Assembly (NCBI RefSeq): GCF_002214185.1 | Contig: NZ_CP022161.1 | Location: 4,215,767-4,279,766, forward strand | DNA: 64,000 nt | Origin: Streptomyces capitiformicae | GTDB taxonomy: Bacteria > Actinomycetota > Actinomycetes > Streptomycetales > Streptomycetaceae | Reading direction: 5' to 3' | In this document: positions 19,761-27,829 of the stretch, one piece after another | Layout: each line of letters starts with the position of its first letter | How positions within the stretch are numbered: the stretch's first letter is position 1 | The notes under the pieces: model-generated | Told to the model about the DNA's origin: nothing | The model's input: the letters and a program-made list of their open reading frames with translations, nothing else | Database searches by the model: none | Translations under genes and position numbers: made by a program

Positions 19761-21143
19761 CTAGGAGCGGGAACGCTGCAACACCGCTGCATGTCGTCCG
19801 GCCTGCGGCTGAAGAGCTGATGCGGCATCCAGACCGCGGGCCCGTGCTGCCGCGGCAGCACGCTGCGCCGAGCCGCCCGGCAGTCTGTGAGCGAGCGTGA
19901 GCCACGCGAGCGAGTCCTCGGCGCCCCAGGCCGCGTTCACCCAGCGGCGCAGCAGCCCGGCATCGTCACTGCCGAGGACGGCACCGCGCAACTGCTGCTC
20001 CAGGGCCCGCCGGTGCTCGACGACGGCCGGTGCCTCGGAGCGCGGCAGCAGCGGGCCGCGGTAGCAGGCCAGCGCCTCGTCCACCCGCCCTTCGGCGAGC
20101 AGCGCCGAGACCTCCCCGAAGTCGGTGCGCACCGGGCAGAGGAGCGCGTACGGTCGCGAGCCGAGCAGGGCCGGGCCGAGCACCGCGCGCAGCCGGGTCA
20201 TCTCGGCCCGCAGGGTCGAAGGAGGCACCTCCCGCTCCGACAGGTCCACAGCCAGCCGGTCGCCGTGCACGCCCCGGCCCTCCAGGGCGAGCGCCACCAC
20301 GATCTCGCTGTGGCGCGGGCTCAGCCGGTGGACGCGTCCGGCGCTCTCCAGCAGGGCACAGTCCCGGCCCAGTGCGGCCAGCCCTACACCCGCCCCACAT
20401 CCGGCGGAGGACGCGTGCGGCACCCACCCGTCCGGGCCGAGCGGAGTCGGCGGTACTGGCAGTGCACGGGCGAGCTCCGCCTCGGCCAACAGCGCGGCTC
20501 CGCGCACCGCAGCGAGGGCGGGTGGCGTGGCGATGGTGGGGCCCCCGGAAAGGTCGACCACACCGAGCAGGCGCCCGGTGCCGGGGTCGCGCACGGGGGC
20601 AGCGGCGCACGACCAGTCATGCACGGCAGAGTTGTAGTGCTCGCCGGCCACGATCTGAACGGGCTGTCCGACCTCCAGCGCCGTGCCCGGGGCGTTGGTC
20701 CCGGCCTGCGCCTCGGACCACACGGCCCCCGCCACGAAGTGCATCCGCTCGGCGCGCCGCAAGGCCGCGGAATCCCCCTCTACCCACAGCAGGGTCCCGT
20801 CGGCGTCACCGACCGCGAAGAGGTGCCCGTCATCGGCGACACCGGCTCCCAACAGCTCCCGCAACAGGTGCAGTACGGCGGCAAGCGGATGGCCCCGCCG
20901 GTACGCGGCCAGCTCCTCGGATGTCCTGAACAGGGGCGGCAGACGACTGCCGTCGGGCCGTACGCCGCACGCCGTGCAGCGACTCCACGAGTCGGCCACC
21001 AGACGCCGCACTCCTGACGGTGACGGCGTGCCGAGCGAGGTCACGAACTGCTCGTGCACGGTGCGCAGCGCGGACGCAGAGGCGGATGTGGAGGTGGAAA
21101 TGGGGCTGGAGGCGGATGTCGAGGCAGCGGTGGAAGTGTCCAT
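19761..21143 (-). CDS. GAF-domain AcoR-like transcriptional regulator without AAA+ domain
   Basis: 460 residues. A low-complexity Ser/Thr/Ala N-terminus is followed by SWSRCTACGVRPDGS and a GAF domain at about 80-245. The region has HFVAGAVWSEAQAGTNAPGT and LGVVDLSGG, typical of AcoR/activator proteins next to acetaldehyde dehydrogenase genes. There is no sigma54 AAA+ motif. The C-terminal half (RLSPRHSEIVVALA, ERE...STLRAEMTRLRAVLG) resembles a winged helix of the trans_reg_C type. The start is ATG at 21143 with GGGAGGTGCC upstream. It likely controls the ALDH operon in response to aldehyde or acetoin-like signals (inference). Confidence 0.82.
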   Translation of the reverse strand: MDTSTAASTSASSPISTSTSASASALRTVHEQFVTSLGTPSPSGVRRLVADSWSRCTACGVRPDGSRLPPLFRTSEELAAYRRGHPLAAVLHLLRELLGAGVADDGHLFAVGDADGTLLWVEGDSAALRRAERMHFVAGAVWSEAQAGTNAPGTALEVGQPVQIVAGEHYNSAVHDWSCAAAPVRDPGTGRLLGVVDLSGGPTIATPPALAAVRGAALLAEAELARALPVPPTPLGPDGWVPHASSAGCGAGVGLAALGRDCALLESAGRVHRLSPRHSEIVVALALEGRGVHGDRLAVDLSEREVPPSTLRAEMTRLRAVLGPALLGSRPYALLCPVRTDFGEVSALLAEGRVDEALACYRGPLLPRSEAPAVVEHRRALEQQLRGAVLGSDDAGLLRRWVNAAWGAEDSLAWLTLAHRLPGGSAQRAAAAARARGLDAASALQPQAGRHAAVLQRSRS

Positions 21144-21213
21144 GGCACCTCCCTCGTGCCTTGCTTCCGGTTGGGTCACACCAACCTCACCGGCAGTCAA
21201 CAGCGGGTTGTAG

Positions 21214-21250
21214 AGGCCGAATGGCCCCCTTCTCAGGGGCCGTTCGGCCT
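21214..21250. promoter_or_regulatory. Two adjacent DevR/OsdR-like boxes
   Basis: AGGCC-GAAT-GGCCC (21214-21227) and GGGCC-GTTC-GGCCT (21237-21250), centres 23 nt apart (two helical turns), each one mismatch from the consensus. They are 71-107 nt upstream of the GAF regulator start and also within the divergent spacer before the Rv1733c-like gene. Confidence 0.5.
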
Positions 21251-21475
21251 GCCGCGGACCAGCGCCAAGGGTCAGCGGGCCTGGGAAGAACCGACGGCGC
21301 GAGCGCCGTCCCGGTTGGGGGGGACGGGGAGCCCCTCACAGTTACCCGAAGCCGACGCCCGCACCTGATTCCATGTTCAGTCGGCAGGAACGTATTCAGG
21401 AGGGACAACCGGACGAGGATGAGGGCCCGTTGGGGTCTTGCGCCTCGTGCTCCTCTGCGTGCCGTTGCCTCTCAT

Positions 21476-21489
21476 GGGCCGAACGGCCC
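21476..21489. promoter_or_regulatory. DevR/OsdR-like box, exact
   Basis: GGGCCGAACGGCCC, centred about 107 nt upstream of the Rv1733c-like membrane protein gene (start 21589). The rest of the 445-base gap 21144-21588 holds no gene. Confidence 0.6.
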
Positions 21490-21588
21490 TCAGCGCGACG
21501 GCCCATTGGCCTCTGTGCCCACGGTTCGCAGATCCGTCACCGTACCGGGCATGGAGTTCTTGCCCGTCGCGCACGGAGGGATGCACGC

Positions 21589-22173
21589 ATGCTGAAACGG
21601 TTCCGCGAGGTGTTGCTGTGGCGCTGGCGGCGCAACCCGCTCAAGCGCCGCTCGGACTTCACCGAAGCCTGGGTCGGCCTGGCTACGGTGACGGCGGTGC
21701 TGTTCGCCGCGCCGACGGTGGGTGTGACCGCGGCTGTCGTCGCCGAGCGTTCCGCGCTCACGGAGTCCCAAGGACTGCGTCACGTCACCGCGAAACTCGT
21801 CGAGGACGCCCCCGCGGCGACCGTGGCGCGGTTCTCGGGCGTGGCGGACGACGAACTCGTCCGTGCGACCGTGCGGTGGACGACGGATGGCTCCTCCAGG
21901 ACCGGGACGGCCCTGGTGGCAGCGGACCGCAAGGCCGGCTCACGGACGACGGTGTGGCTCGACGCATCCGACCGTGTTCACCCCGCGCCACCCACCCCCG
22001 CCCAAGCCAGGGCACAAGGAGTAGTGACCGGTACGTCCGCCGCGGTGGGTGCGGCTCTCCTGGTACTGGGCCTCCGGTGGGCCGCCCGGGCACGGCTGGA
22101 CCGGCGCCGATGGGCGCAGTGGGAACGGGACTGGGCCGCGTTCGACGCGCACCGGGGCCACCGGCACGCATGA
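21589..22173 (+). CDS. Rv1733c-like membrane protein
   Basis: 194 residues. It begins with a basic segment (MLKRFREVLLWRWRRNPLKR) and RSDFTEAWVG. Two transmembrane helices lie at about 35-58 (ATVTAVLFAAPTVGVTAAVV) and 150-170, enclosing a roughly 90-residue loop on the outside. This organisation matches Rv1733c of M. tuberculosis, a DosR-regulon membrane antigen of unknown function. ATG at 21589 follows GGAGGG by 8 nt. An exact DevR-like box precedes it. Confidence 0.8.
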   Translation: MLKRFREVLLWRWRRNPLKRRSDFTEAWVGLATVTAVLFAAPTVGVTAAVVAERSALTESQGLRHVTAKLVEDAPAATVARFSGVADDELVRATVRWTTDGSSRTGTALVAADRKAGSRTTVWLDASDRVHPAPPTPAQARAQGVVTGTSAAVGAALLVLGLRWAARARLDRRRWAQWERDWAAFDAHRGHRHA

Positions 22174-22439
22174 CGGCCCGTCGGTGACGCGTGTTCGCCG
22201 CGACCCGGACCCGCCCCGGCCGGGGCCGCTGCTCTGCTTCAAGCTCCCCGCCTTGGATGGCCGTGGGCGGCCAGGAACGCATCGGCCCATCCCCCCTCCA
22301 CCCGGGATGCATCGTCCAAGCCGTCCGGGTGAAACCGCGATCGTCCGCCGGCCAGTGGAGCGGAAGCGGCATCGTGACCTGCTTCTCTGGGCCACCTGAC
22401 CGATCCGATGGACCGCCCGGCCGGGAAGGACCCACCCCC

Positions 22440-23129
22440 ATGCGCTACGCCGTCCTCGGCACCGGCATCGTCGGCCGGACCATCGCAGCCAAGCTCGCCT
22501 CCCTGGGCAACGAGATCGTCATCGGCACCCGCGATCCCGCGGCGACCCTCGCCCGTACCGAACCGGACGCCATGGGCACCCCGCCCTTCGCCACCTGGAA
22601 CGCGGCTCACCCCACCGTGGAGCTGCGGTCCTTCGCCGAAACCGCCACCCTCGGCGAGAGGGTCGTCAACGCCACCGCGGGCACCGTCACGCTCGAAGCC
22701 CTGAACGCCGCAGGCAGCGCGAACCTGGCGGGAAAGGTCCTCATCGACATCGCCAACCCGCTCGACTCCTCCCGGGGGATGCCGCCCCCGCTGAATCCGG
22801 TCAACACCGACAGCCTCGGCGAACAGGTCCAGCGCGCCTTCCCCGACGCCCGCGTCGTGAAGACCCTCAACACCATGAACTGCCGCCTCATGGTCGAGCC
22901 CGACCGTGTCTCCGGAACCCACAACGTCTTCGTCTCCGGCGAGGACACCGGCGCCAAGAAGCAGGTCACCGAGATGCTGGTCTCCTTCGGGTGGCCCGAG
23001 AGCAGCGTCATCGACCTCGGCGGCATCGAGACCGCCCGAGGCGCCGAGATGCTGCTGCCGATCTGGCTGCGCCTCTACAGCACCCTCGGCCACACCGACT
23101 TCAACTTCCACATCCAGGGCGCCGGCTAG
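22440..23129 (+). CDS. NADP-binding oxidoreductase, F420-dependent NADP reductase-like
   Basis: 229 residues. N-terminal Rossmann motif YAVLGTGIVGRTIAAKLASL followed by VIGTRDP, as in coenzyme F420H2:NADP oxidoreductase-family proteins. VLIDIANPLD and VVKTLNTMNC are further family segments. The substrate of this subgroup is not established; it could reduce a cofactor or a small carbonyl. ATG at 22440 with GGAAGGA upstream. It converges with the DevR-like gene (19-nt gap). The 266-nt gap before it contains no clear box. Confidence 0.82.
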   Translation: MRYAVLGTGIVGRTIAAKLASLGNEIVIGTRDPAATLARTEPDAMGTPPFATWNAAHPTVELRSFAETATLGERVVNATAGTVTLEALNAAGSANLAGKVLIDIANPLDSSRGMPPPLNPVNTDSLGEQVQRAFPDARVVKTLNTMNCRLMVEPDRVSGTHNVFVSGEDTGAKKQVTEMLVSFGWPESSVIDLGGIETARGAEMLLPIWLRLYSTLGHTDFNFHIQGAG

Positions 23130-23147
23130 CACGCCCCGACGCAGGTG

Positions 23148-23840
23148 TCAGTGCCCGTCCTGCTTGGCCCGGCCCCGGACCTGCGAGGCGATGACGGCGG
23201 CCTGGACGCGCCGCTCGACGCCGAGCTTGGCCAGCAGACGGGAGATGTGGTTCTTCACCGTCTTCTCCGCGAGATAGAGCCGCTGGCCGATCTGCCGGTT
23301 GGTCAGCCCCTTACCGATCAGTGCCAGAATCTCCCGCTCCCGCTCGGTCAGGTCCGGCAAAGCATCCTGTTCCGGTTCCTTGGTCTGCTCACCGCGCAGC
23401 CGGGCCATCAGCTTGGTGGTGGCGCTGGCGTCGAGCAAGGACTGGCCCGCGGCCACCGTACGGACTGCCGACACCAGGTCGGAGCCCTGGATCTGCTTCA
23501 GCACGTACCCGGACGCCCCTGCCATGATCGAGTCCAGCAGCGCCTCCTCGTCATCGAACGAGGTCAGCATCAGACAGGCCAGCTCCGGCATGTGCGAGCG
23601 CAGCTCCCGGCACACGGTCACACCGTCCCCGTCGGGCAGTCGGACATCGAGCACCGCGACCTGGGGACGCAGGGCGGGAACCCGCACCAGGGCCTGCTCG
23701 GCAGTGGCCGCCTCGCCGATCACGGTGATGTCCGGCTCGTCGTTCAGCAGGTCGCGAACCCCACGCCGTACCACCTCGTGGTCGTCCAGCAGGAAGACCC
23801 GGATCGGGCTCTCGGCGCCGGGCTGCTCGCTGTCCACCAT
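23148..23840 (-). CDS. DevR/OsdR-like NarL-family response regulator (copy 1)
   Basis: 230 residues. The receiver domain has an acidic pocket in LLDDHE, phospho-acceptor Asp65 ([13 protein letters not shown]), Thr93 and Lys115. The LuxR-type HTH is at about 164-222. The recognition helix [17 protein letters not shown] keeps the three residues that contact the box in DosR (here Lys193, Lys196, Asn197). It should bind GGGAC/GGGCC palindromes. ATG at 23840 with GAGGAG upstream; a longer start (MITTYDEEYS) is possible. Nearly identical to 55540-56232. Its leader contains a 12-bp tandem array and an exact box. Confidence 0.93.
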   Translation of the reverse strand: MVDSEQPGAESPIRVFLLDDHEVVRRGVRDLLNDEPDITVIGEAATAEQALVRVPALRPQVAVLDVRLPDGDGVTVCRELRSHMPELACLMLTSFDDEEALLDSIMAGASGYVLKQIQGSDLVSAVRTVAAGQSLLDASATTKLMARLRGEQTKEPEQDALPDLTEREREILALIGKGLTNRQIGQRLYLAEKTVKNHISRLLAKLGVERRVQAAVIASQVRGRAKQDGH

Positions 23841-23905
23841 CGAATACTCCTCGTCGTACGTCGTGATCATGCCCTGGGGTCATGCGGGCGTGCGCCGATG
23901 ACCAG

Positions 23906-23963
23906 TCGGGGATCCGGTCGGGGATCCGGTCGGGGATCCGGTCGGGGATCCGGTCGGGGATCC
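23906..23963. repeat. 12-bp tandem repeat in the leader of the DevR-like gene
   Basis: Four full copies of TCGGGGATCCGG (23906-23953) and a partial fifth. The paralogous gene at 55540-56232 has the same flanking sequence (GATCCTTCCCG) but no array, so its leader is about 45 nt shorter. The expansion is therefore specific to this copy and lies between promoter and start codon. Confidence 0.9.
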
Positions 23964-24049
23964 TTCCCGCTTCAGAGCGTAACGGCCCGGGCCGGGCAGT
24001 CCCGATTCCCCGCTGCCGGGCTTTACGGAAGCGGGTTCGGGATGGCTGA

Positions 24050-24063
24050 GGGCCGACCGGCCC
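24050..24063. promoter_or_regulatory. DevR/OsdR-like box, exact, between DevR-like gene and PPDK
   Basis: GGGCCGACCGGCCC. It is about 100 nt upstream of the ppdK start and 210 nt upstream of the divergent regulator, so it could serve both, including autoregulation. Confidence 0.6.
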
Positions 24064-24158
24064 ACCGGACGGGACATCCGGCACCTCCCTCCCAGTGGGT
24101 ACCCGTTCGACGCTGGAAGGCCACAGAACTGCCCTATGAGGCTGAGGAGCGCGACACC

Positions 24159-26846
24159 ATGGACCGTTACGTGTACGACTTCCACCAGGGCGGCCGTGAC
24201 ATGGCCGACCTGCTCGGCGGCAAGGGAGCGAACCTGGCCGAGATGACCCGGCTCGGACTGCCCGTGCCGCCCGGTTTCATCATCACCACCGAGGCCTGCC
24301 GGGCATTCCTGGCGACGGGTGCCGAGCCCGAGGGGCTGTTCCGGGAGGTCTCCCGCCACCTGGCCGCGCTGGAGGAGTCCGCCGGACGCCGTGTGGGTCA
24401 GCCCGACGATCCGCTGCTGCTGTCCGTGCGCTCCGGGGCACGGTTCTCCATGCCCGGGATGATGGAGACGGTCCTGGACATCGGCCTGAACGACGACTCC
24501 GTGCTGGGGCTGGCCAAGGTGTCCGGCAACGAGCGGTTCGCCTGGGACTCCTACCGCCGCCTGGTCCAGATGTTCGGCAGTACGGTCATGGGGGTCGACT
24601 CCGCGCTGTTCGAGCAGGCCATCACGCTGCTGAAGGACTTCCGGGGCGTCCTGGACGATGTGCACCTGGACGCCGGCGATCTCGCCCAGCTGGTAGAGAC
24701 GTACAAGAACCTGATCCACGACGAGACCGGCGAGGACTTCCCACAGTCTCCCGCCGAGCAGCTGCGCCGGGCCATCCTCGCGGTCTTCCAGTCCTGGAAC
24801 GGCGACCGCGCCCGCCTGTACCGCAGGCGCGAGCACATCCCGGACGACCTGGGCACCGCCGTCACCGTCCAGCGCATGGTGTACGGCAACCTCGGCCCCG
24901 ACTCCGGCAGCGGCGTCGCCTTCACCCGCGACCCGGCCAGCGGCCGCCCCGGCCTGTACGGCGACTACCTGCCCAACGCCCAGGGTGAGGACGTCGTCGC
25001 CGGCATCCGCAGCACCGTGCCCCTGGCCGAACTGGAACGCCTCGACACACGGTCGTACCGACAGCTGCTCACCCACATGCGCAGCCTGGAGAACCACTAC
25101 CGGGACCTGTGCGACATCGAGTTCACCATCGAGCGCGGCACCCTTTGGATGCTGCAGACCCGAGTGGGAAAGCGCACCGCCGAAGCCGCGTTCACCATCG
25201 CAGCGGAGCTGGTCGACGAGCAGCTCATCACCCCGGACGAGGGGCTGGCACGGGTGAGTGGGGAGGGACTGGCCCGGCTGATGTTCCCCCGCTTCGATGC
25301 CTCGGCCACGGGTGAGGCGCTCGCCCACGGCCTGCCCGCCTCGCCGGGCGCCGCGGTCGGCTCCGCCGTCTTCGACTCCGCCACAGCCGTACGGCGCGCC
25401 GCGGCCGGCGAGAAGGTGATCCTCGTACGCCAGGAGACCACCCCCGACGACCTGCCGGGCATGGTCGCCGCCCAGGCTGTGCTGACCAGCCGGGGCGGCA
25501 AGACCAGCCACGCGGCTGTGGTCGCCCGTGGCATGGGCAAGGTCTGCGTGTGCGGCGCCGAGGAACTCACCGTCGACCTCGAGCGCCGGCGTTTCACCAC
25601 CCGTGACGGCACTGTCGTCGAGGAAAGAACGGTCATCTCGGTGGACGGCTCCGCCGGGGCCGTGTACCCGGGCGCGGCCCCGCTGGTCGACTCCGAGGTC
25701 ATGCGGTACCTGGAGACCGGTGAGCGGTCGGAGGGCGTGGTGACCGCGGTCGCCCGCGCCCTGGAACAGGCCGACGGCGCACGGCGGTTGGAGGTGCGGG
25801 CCAACGCGGACACCCCCGAGGACGCCGCGCGCGCCCGCCGGTTCGGCGCGCAGGGCATCGGTCTGTGCCGTACCGAGCACATGTTCCTCGGCGAGCGCCG
25901 CAAGCTGGTCGAGGAGATGATCCTCGCCCGCGACGATTTCATGCGCGAGCGTGCGCTCGCTGCCCTGCTCCCCCTGCAACGGCAGGACTTCATCGGCATC
26001 CTGGAGGCGATGGACGGCCTGCCGGTCACCATCCGCCTCCTCGACCCGCCCCTGCACGAGTTCCTGCCCGACCGCACCGAACTCGCCGTACGCATCGCCA
26101 CCGCAGAGGCCCGGGGCGACCTCCCGGACCCGCACGACGCCGAGTTGCTCGACGCGGTGAGCCACATGCATGAGGAGAACCCGATGCTCGGCCTGCGCGG
26201 TGTCCGCCTCGGCCTGGTGGTGCCCGGTCTGGTCGCCATGCAGGTGAGGGCCATCGCCGAAGCCGTGGTCGAACGCACGAGGGTCGGAGGCTCCCCCAAG
26301 GCCGAGATCATGGTGCCGCTCGTCGGCGCCGTCGAGGAACTGCGGATCGAGCGCGACGAGGTGCGACGGGTACTGGCCGAGGTCTCCGCAGAGACCGGTA
26401 TTCCCGTCACATGCCCGGTCGGCACCATGATCGAGCTGCCCCGCGCCGCGCTCACGGCGGCTCGGATCGCCGAGCAGGCGGAGTTCTTCTCCTTCGGCAC
26501 GAACGACCTCACCCAGACCACCTGGGGCTTCTCCCGCGACGACGTCGAGGCCGAGTTCTTCTCCGCCTACCTGGACAAGGGCATCTTCAGCACCTCACCG
26601 TTCGAGACCCTCGACCGGGAGGGCGTGGGCCGACTGGTCCAGATCGCGGTCGCCGAGGGCCGCGCGACGCGGCCGGACCTGAAGATCGGCGTCTGCGGCG
26701 AACACGGCGGCGACCCCGACTCGGTCCACTTCTTCCACGGCGAGGGACTGGACTACGTCTCCTGCTCCCCGTTCCGCGTCCCGGTGGCCCGCCTGGAGGC
26801 CGGACGAGCCGCGCTGTCGGGGACCCGGGGCAGCGACAGCCGGTGA
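24159..26846 (+). CDS. ppdK: Pyruvate, phosphate dikinase
   Basis: 895 residues, normal length. PPDK interconverts pyruvate + ATP + Pi and PEP + AMP + PPi. N-terminal ATP-grasp domain begins YVYDFHQGGRDMADLLGGKG. The swivelling domain has phospho-His in GGKTSHAAVVARGMGKVCVC. The C-terminal barrel has GIGLCRTEHMFL, EIMVPLVG and FFSFGTNDLTQTTWGFSRDD. ATG at 24159 with GAGGAG upstream; the frame is open far upstream but homology starts here. Under anoxia it could make extra ATP from PEP or allow gluconeogenesis. It is preceded by an exact DevR-like box. Confidence 0.97.
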   Translation: MDRYVYDFHQGGRDMADLLGGKGANLAEMTRLGLPVPPGFIITTEACRAFLATGAEPEGLFREVSRHLAALEESAGRRVGQPDDPLLLSVRSGARFSMPGMMETVLDIGLNDDSVLGLAKVSGNERFAWDSYRRLVQMFGSTVMGVDSALFEQAITLLKDFRGVLDDVHLDAGDLAQLVETYKNLIHDETGEDFPQSPAEQLRRAILAVFQSWNGDRARLYRRREHIPDDLGTAVTVQRMVYGNLGPDSGSGVAFTRDPASGRPGLYGDYLPNAQGEDVVAGIRSTVPLAELERLDTRSYRQLLTHMRSLENHYRDLCDIEFTIERGTLWMLQTRVGKRTAEAAFTIAAELVDEQLITPDEGLARVSGEGLARLMFPRFDASATGEALAHGLPASPGAAVGSAVFDSATAVRRAAAGEKVILVRQETTPDDLPGMVAAQAVLTSRGGKTSHAAVVARGMGKVCVCGAEELTVDLERRRFTTRDGTVVEERTVISVDGSAGAVYPGAAPLVDSEVMRYLETGERSEGVVTAVARALEQADGARRLEVRANADTPEDAARARRFGAQGIGLCRTEHMFLGERRKLVEEMILARDDFMRERALAALLPLQRQDFIGILEAMDGLPVTIRLLDPPLHEFLPDRTELAVRIATAEARGDLPDPHDAELLDAVSHMHEENPMLGLRGVRLGLVVPGLVAMQVRAIAEAVVERTRVGGSPKAEIMVPLVGAVEELRIERDEVRRVLAEVSAETGIPVTCPVGTMIELPRAALTAARIAEQAEFFSFGTNDLTQTTWGFSRDDVEAEFFSAYLDKGIFSTSPFETLDREGVGRLVQIAVAEGRATRPDLKIGVCGEHGGDPDSVHFFHGEGLDYVSCSPFRVPVARLEAGRAALSGTRGSDSR

Positions 26847-26856
26847 CGCGCGTCCA

Positions 26857-26895
26857 GGCCCCGCCCCTTGGCCTCAGCGGCTTGGGGGCGGGACC
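26857..26895. terminator. Hairpin after ppdK
   Basis: GGCCCCGCCCC at about 26858-26868 pairs with GGGGCGGGACC at about 26885-26895 (one mismatch). It lies in the gap between ppdK and the convergent PPOX-type gene. Confidence 0.45.
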
Positions 26896-27115
26896 CGGCC
26901 GTGCCACAGCCCTCAGGGGTCGTACGGGGGGGATGAAGTGCCGTATCGACGACAGCCCCGCCCGAGAGGCACGCCTCACGCGAGGATCGGGGCACGGGTG
27001 GGCTCCGACAAGCACTGAGAGGTCACTGCACCAACGGGTTCGGCTGACGAACCACAGCCGCGCCCAGGCCTTGCCCAGACTCCAGCCGGCGCCGGCGCCC
27101 CGGCCGCGAGGGCGA

Positions 27116-27688
27116 TCAGAACGACGGTGTACTCGCGCTCCGGCTCCGCCCTCCACGGCAAGCGGTCACCGTCGTCGGGATGCTCGTGGTCCACGAACGT
27201 TCGGCGGAGCCGCCCGCTCGTGGTCCACGAACGTTCGGCGGAGCCGCCAGGAAGCGGAGATCCACTCCGTACAGGGTGCGACCGCCGATCAGCTCGCGCC
27301 CGGTGACCAGTTCGGGTTCGATGCGGACGAAGACCGGATCGGGCCAGGGCACCCAGGGGCGCGGGCCGGTCCGGGCCAGCCGTTCGTGCTCGGCCGGGTC
27401 GGTCACCATCGTGACGGTGCCGGTGACGACGACACTCCAACCCGAGTGAGCGGTCGCGTCGACCTCGTCGGCTTCGAAGGCGACCACCGCGCCGACGATC
27501 GCACGGACCAGTTCCGAAGTCGCCGAGGTGCACAGCAACACCGCACCATCGGTGTCCAGCGAGAAGTTGACCGGCAGTACCGCGGGCAAGGCCCGGCGCG
27601 TGTGGACGATACGACCGACGGGCGCCTTCGCCAGCAGACGGAGGCACTCCTGCCGCTCCAGTTCACGGAAACCGTCGTTCGGATACAT
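27116..27688 (-). CDS. FMN-binding split-barrel (PPOX-type) protein with extended tail
   Basis: About 190 residues. The family core is residues 1-140: NDGFRELERQECLRLLAKAP, VGRIVHTRRALPAVLPVNF, VVAFEADEVDATAHSGWSVV and VRIEPELVTGREL. Such pyridoxamine-5-phosphate-oxidase-like proteins bind FMN, F420 or heme; several are in the DosR regulon. I take the second ATG (27688) because it aligns with the starts of the genes at 38083 and 61618-62058. The first ATG (27691) is adjacent. Relatives end soon after GGRTLYGV, whereas this one runs about 45 residues further, through a duplicated 34-bp sequence. A box lies 79-92 nt upstream. Confidence 0.85.
   Translation of the reverse strand: MYPNDGFRELERQECLRLLAKAPVGRIVHTRRALPAVLPVNFSLDTDGAVLLCTSATSELVRAIVGAVVAFEADEVDATAHSGWSVVVTGTVTMVTDPAEHERLARTGPRPWVPWPDPVFVRIEPELVTGRELIGGRTLYGVDLRFLAAPPNVRGPRAGGSAERSWTTSIPTTVTACRGGRSRSASTPSF
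27182..27248. repeat. 34-bp direct tandem duplication
   Basis: Two near-identical units (27182-27215 and 27216-27248), each starting GCTCGTGGTCCACGAACGTT. Each unit contains the short palindrome TCGTGG-T-CCACGA. A unit of 34 bp is not a multiple of three, so the duplication shifts the reading frame of the PPOX-type gene's tail. Confidence 0.85.
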
Positions 27689-27766
27689 CATCCAGTCCGT
27701 CTTTCGCCCAACGCAGCAAGTCCTTCAGCAGGAGTCCATCCTTGGCGGGACGAGGACGAACCGTGA

Positions 27767-27780
27767 GGGCCCATCGGTCC
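27767..27780. promoter_or_regulatory. DevR/OsdR-like box upstream of PPOX-type gene
   Basis: GGGCC-CATC-GGTCC, one mismatch. It lies between the arcC stop (27830) and the PPOX-type start, giving that gene its own promoter separate from the arc operon. Confidence 0.5.
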
Positions 27781-27829
27781 CGACCGTGCCGGAGAACGGC
27801 CTCTGTCGGGCCCCCTGCTCCGCCGGCCG

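Noticed and set aside
23906..23963. Set of operator sites in the 12-bp array
   Set aside because: GGATCC palindromes recur, but the spacing and half sites do not fit GGGMC-N4-GKCCC. Treated as a slippage repeat instead.
26976..27647. Separate Arg/Gly-rich protein on the minus strand
   Set aside because: It overlaps the PPOX-type gene in another frame and has the composition of a shadow frame.
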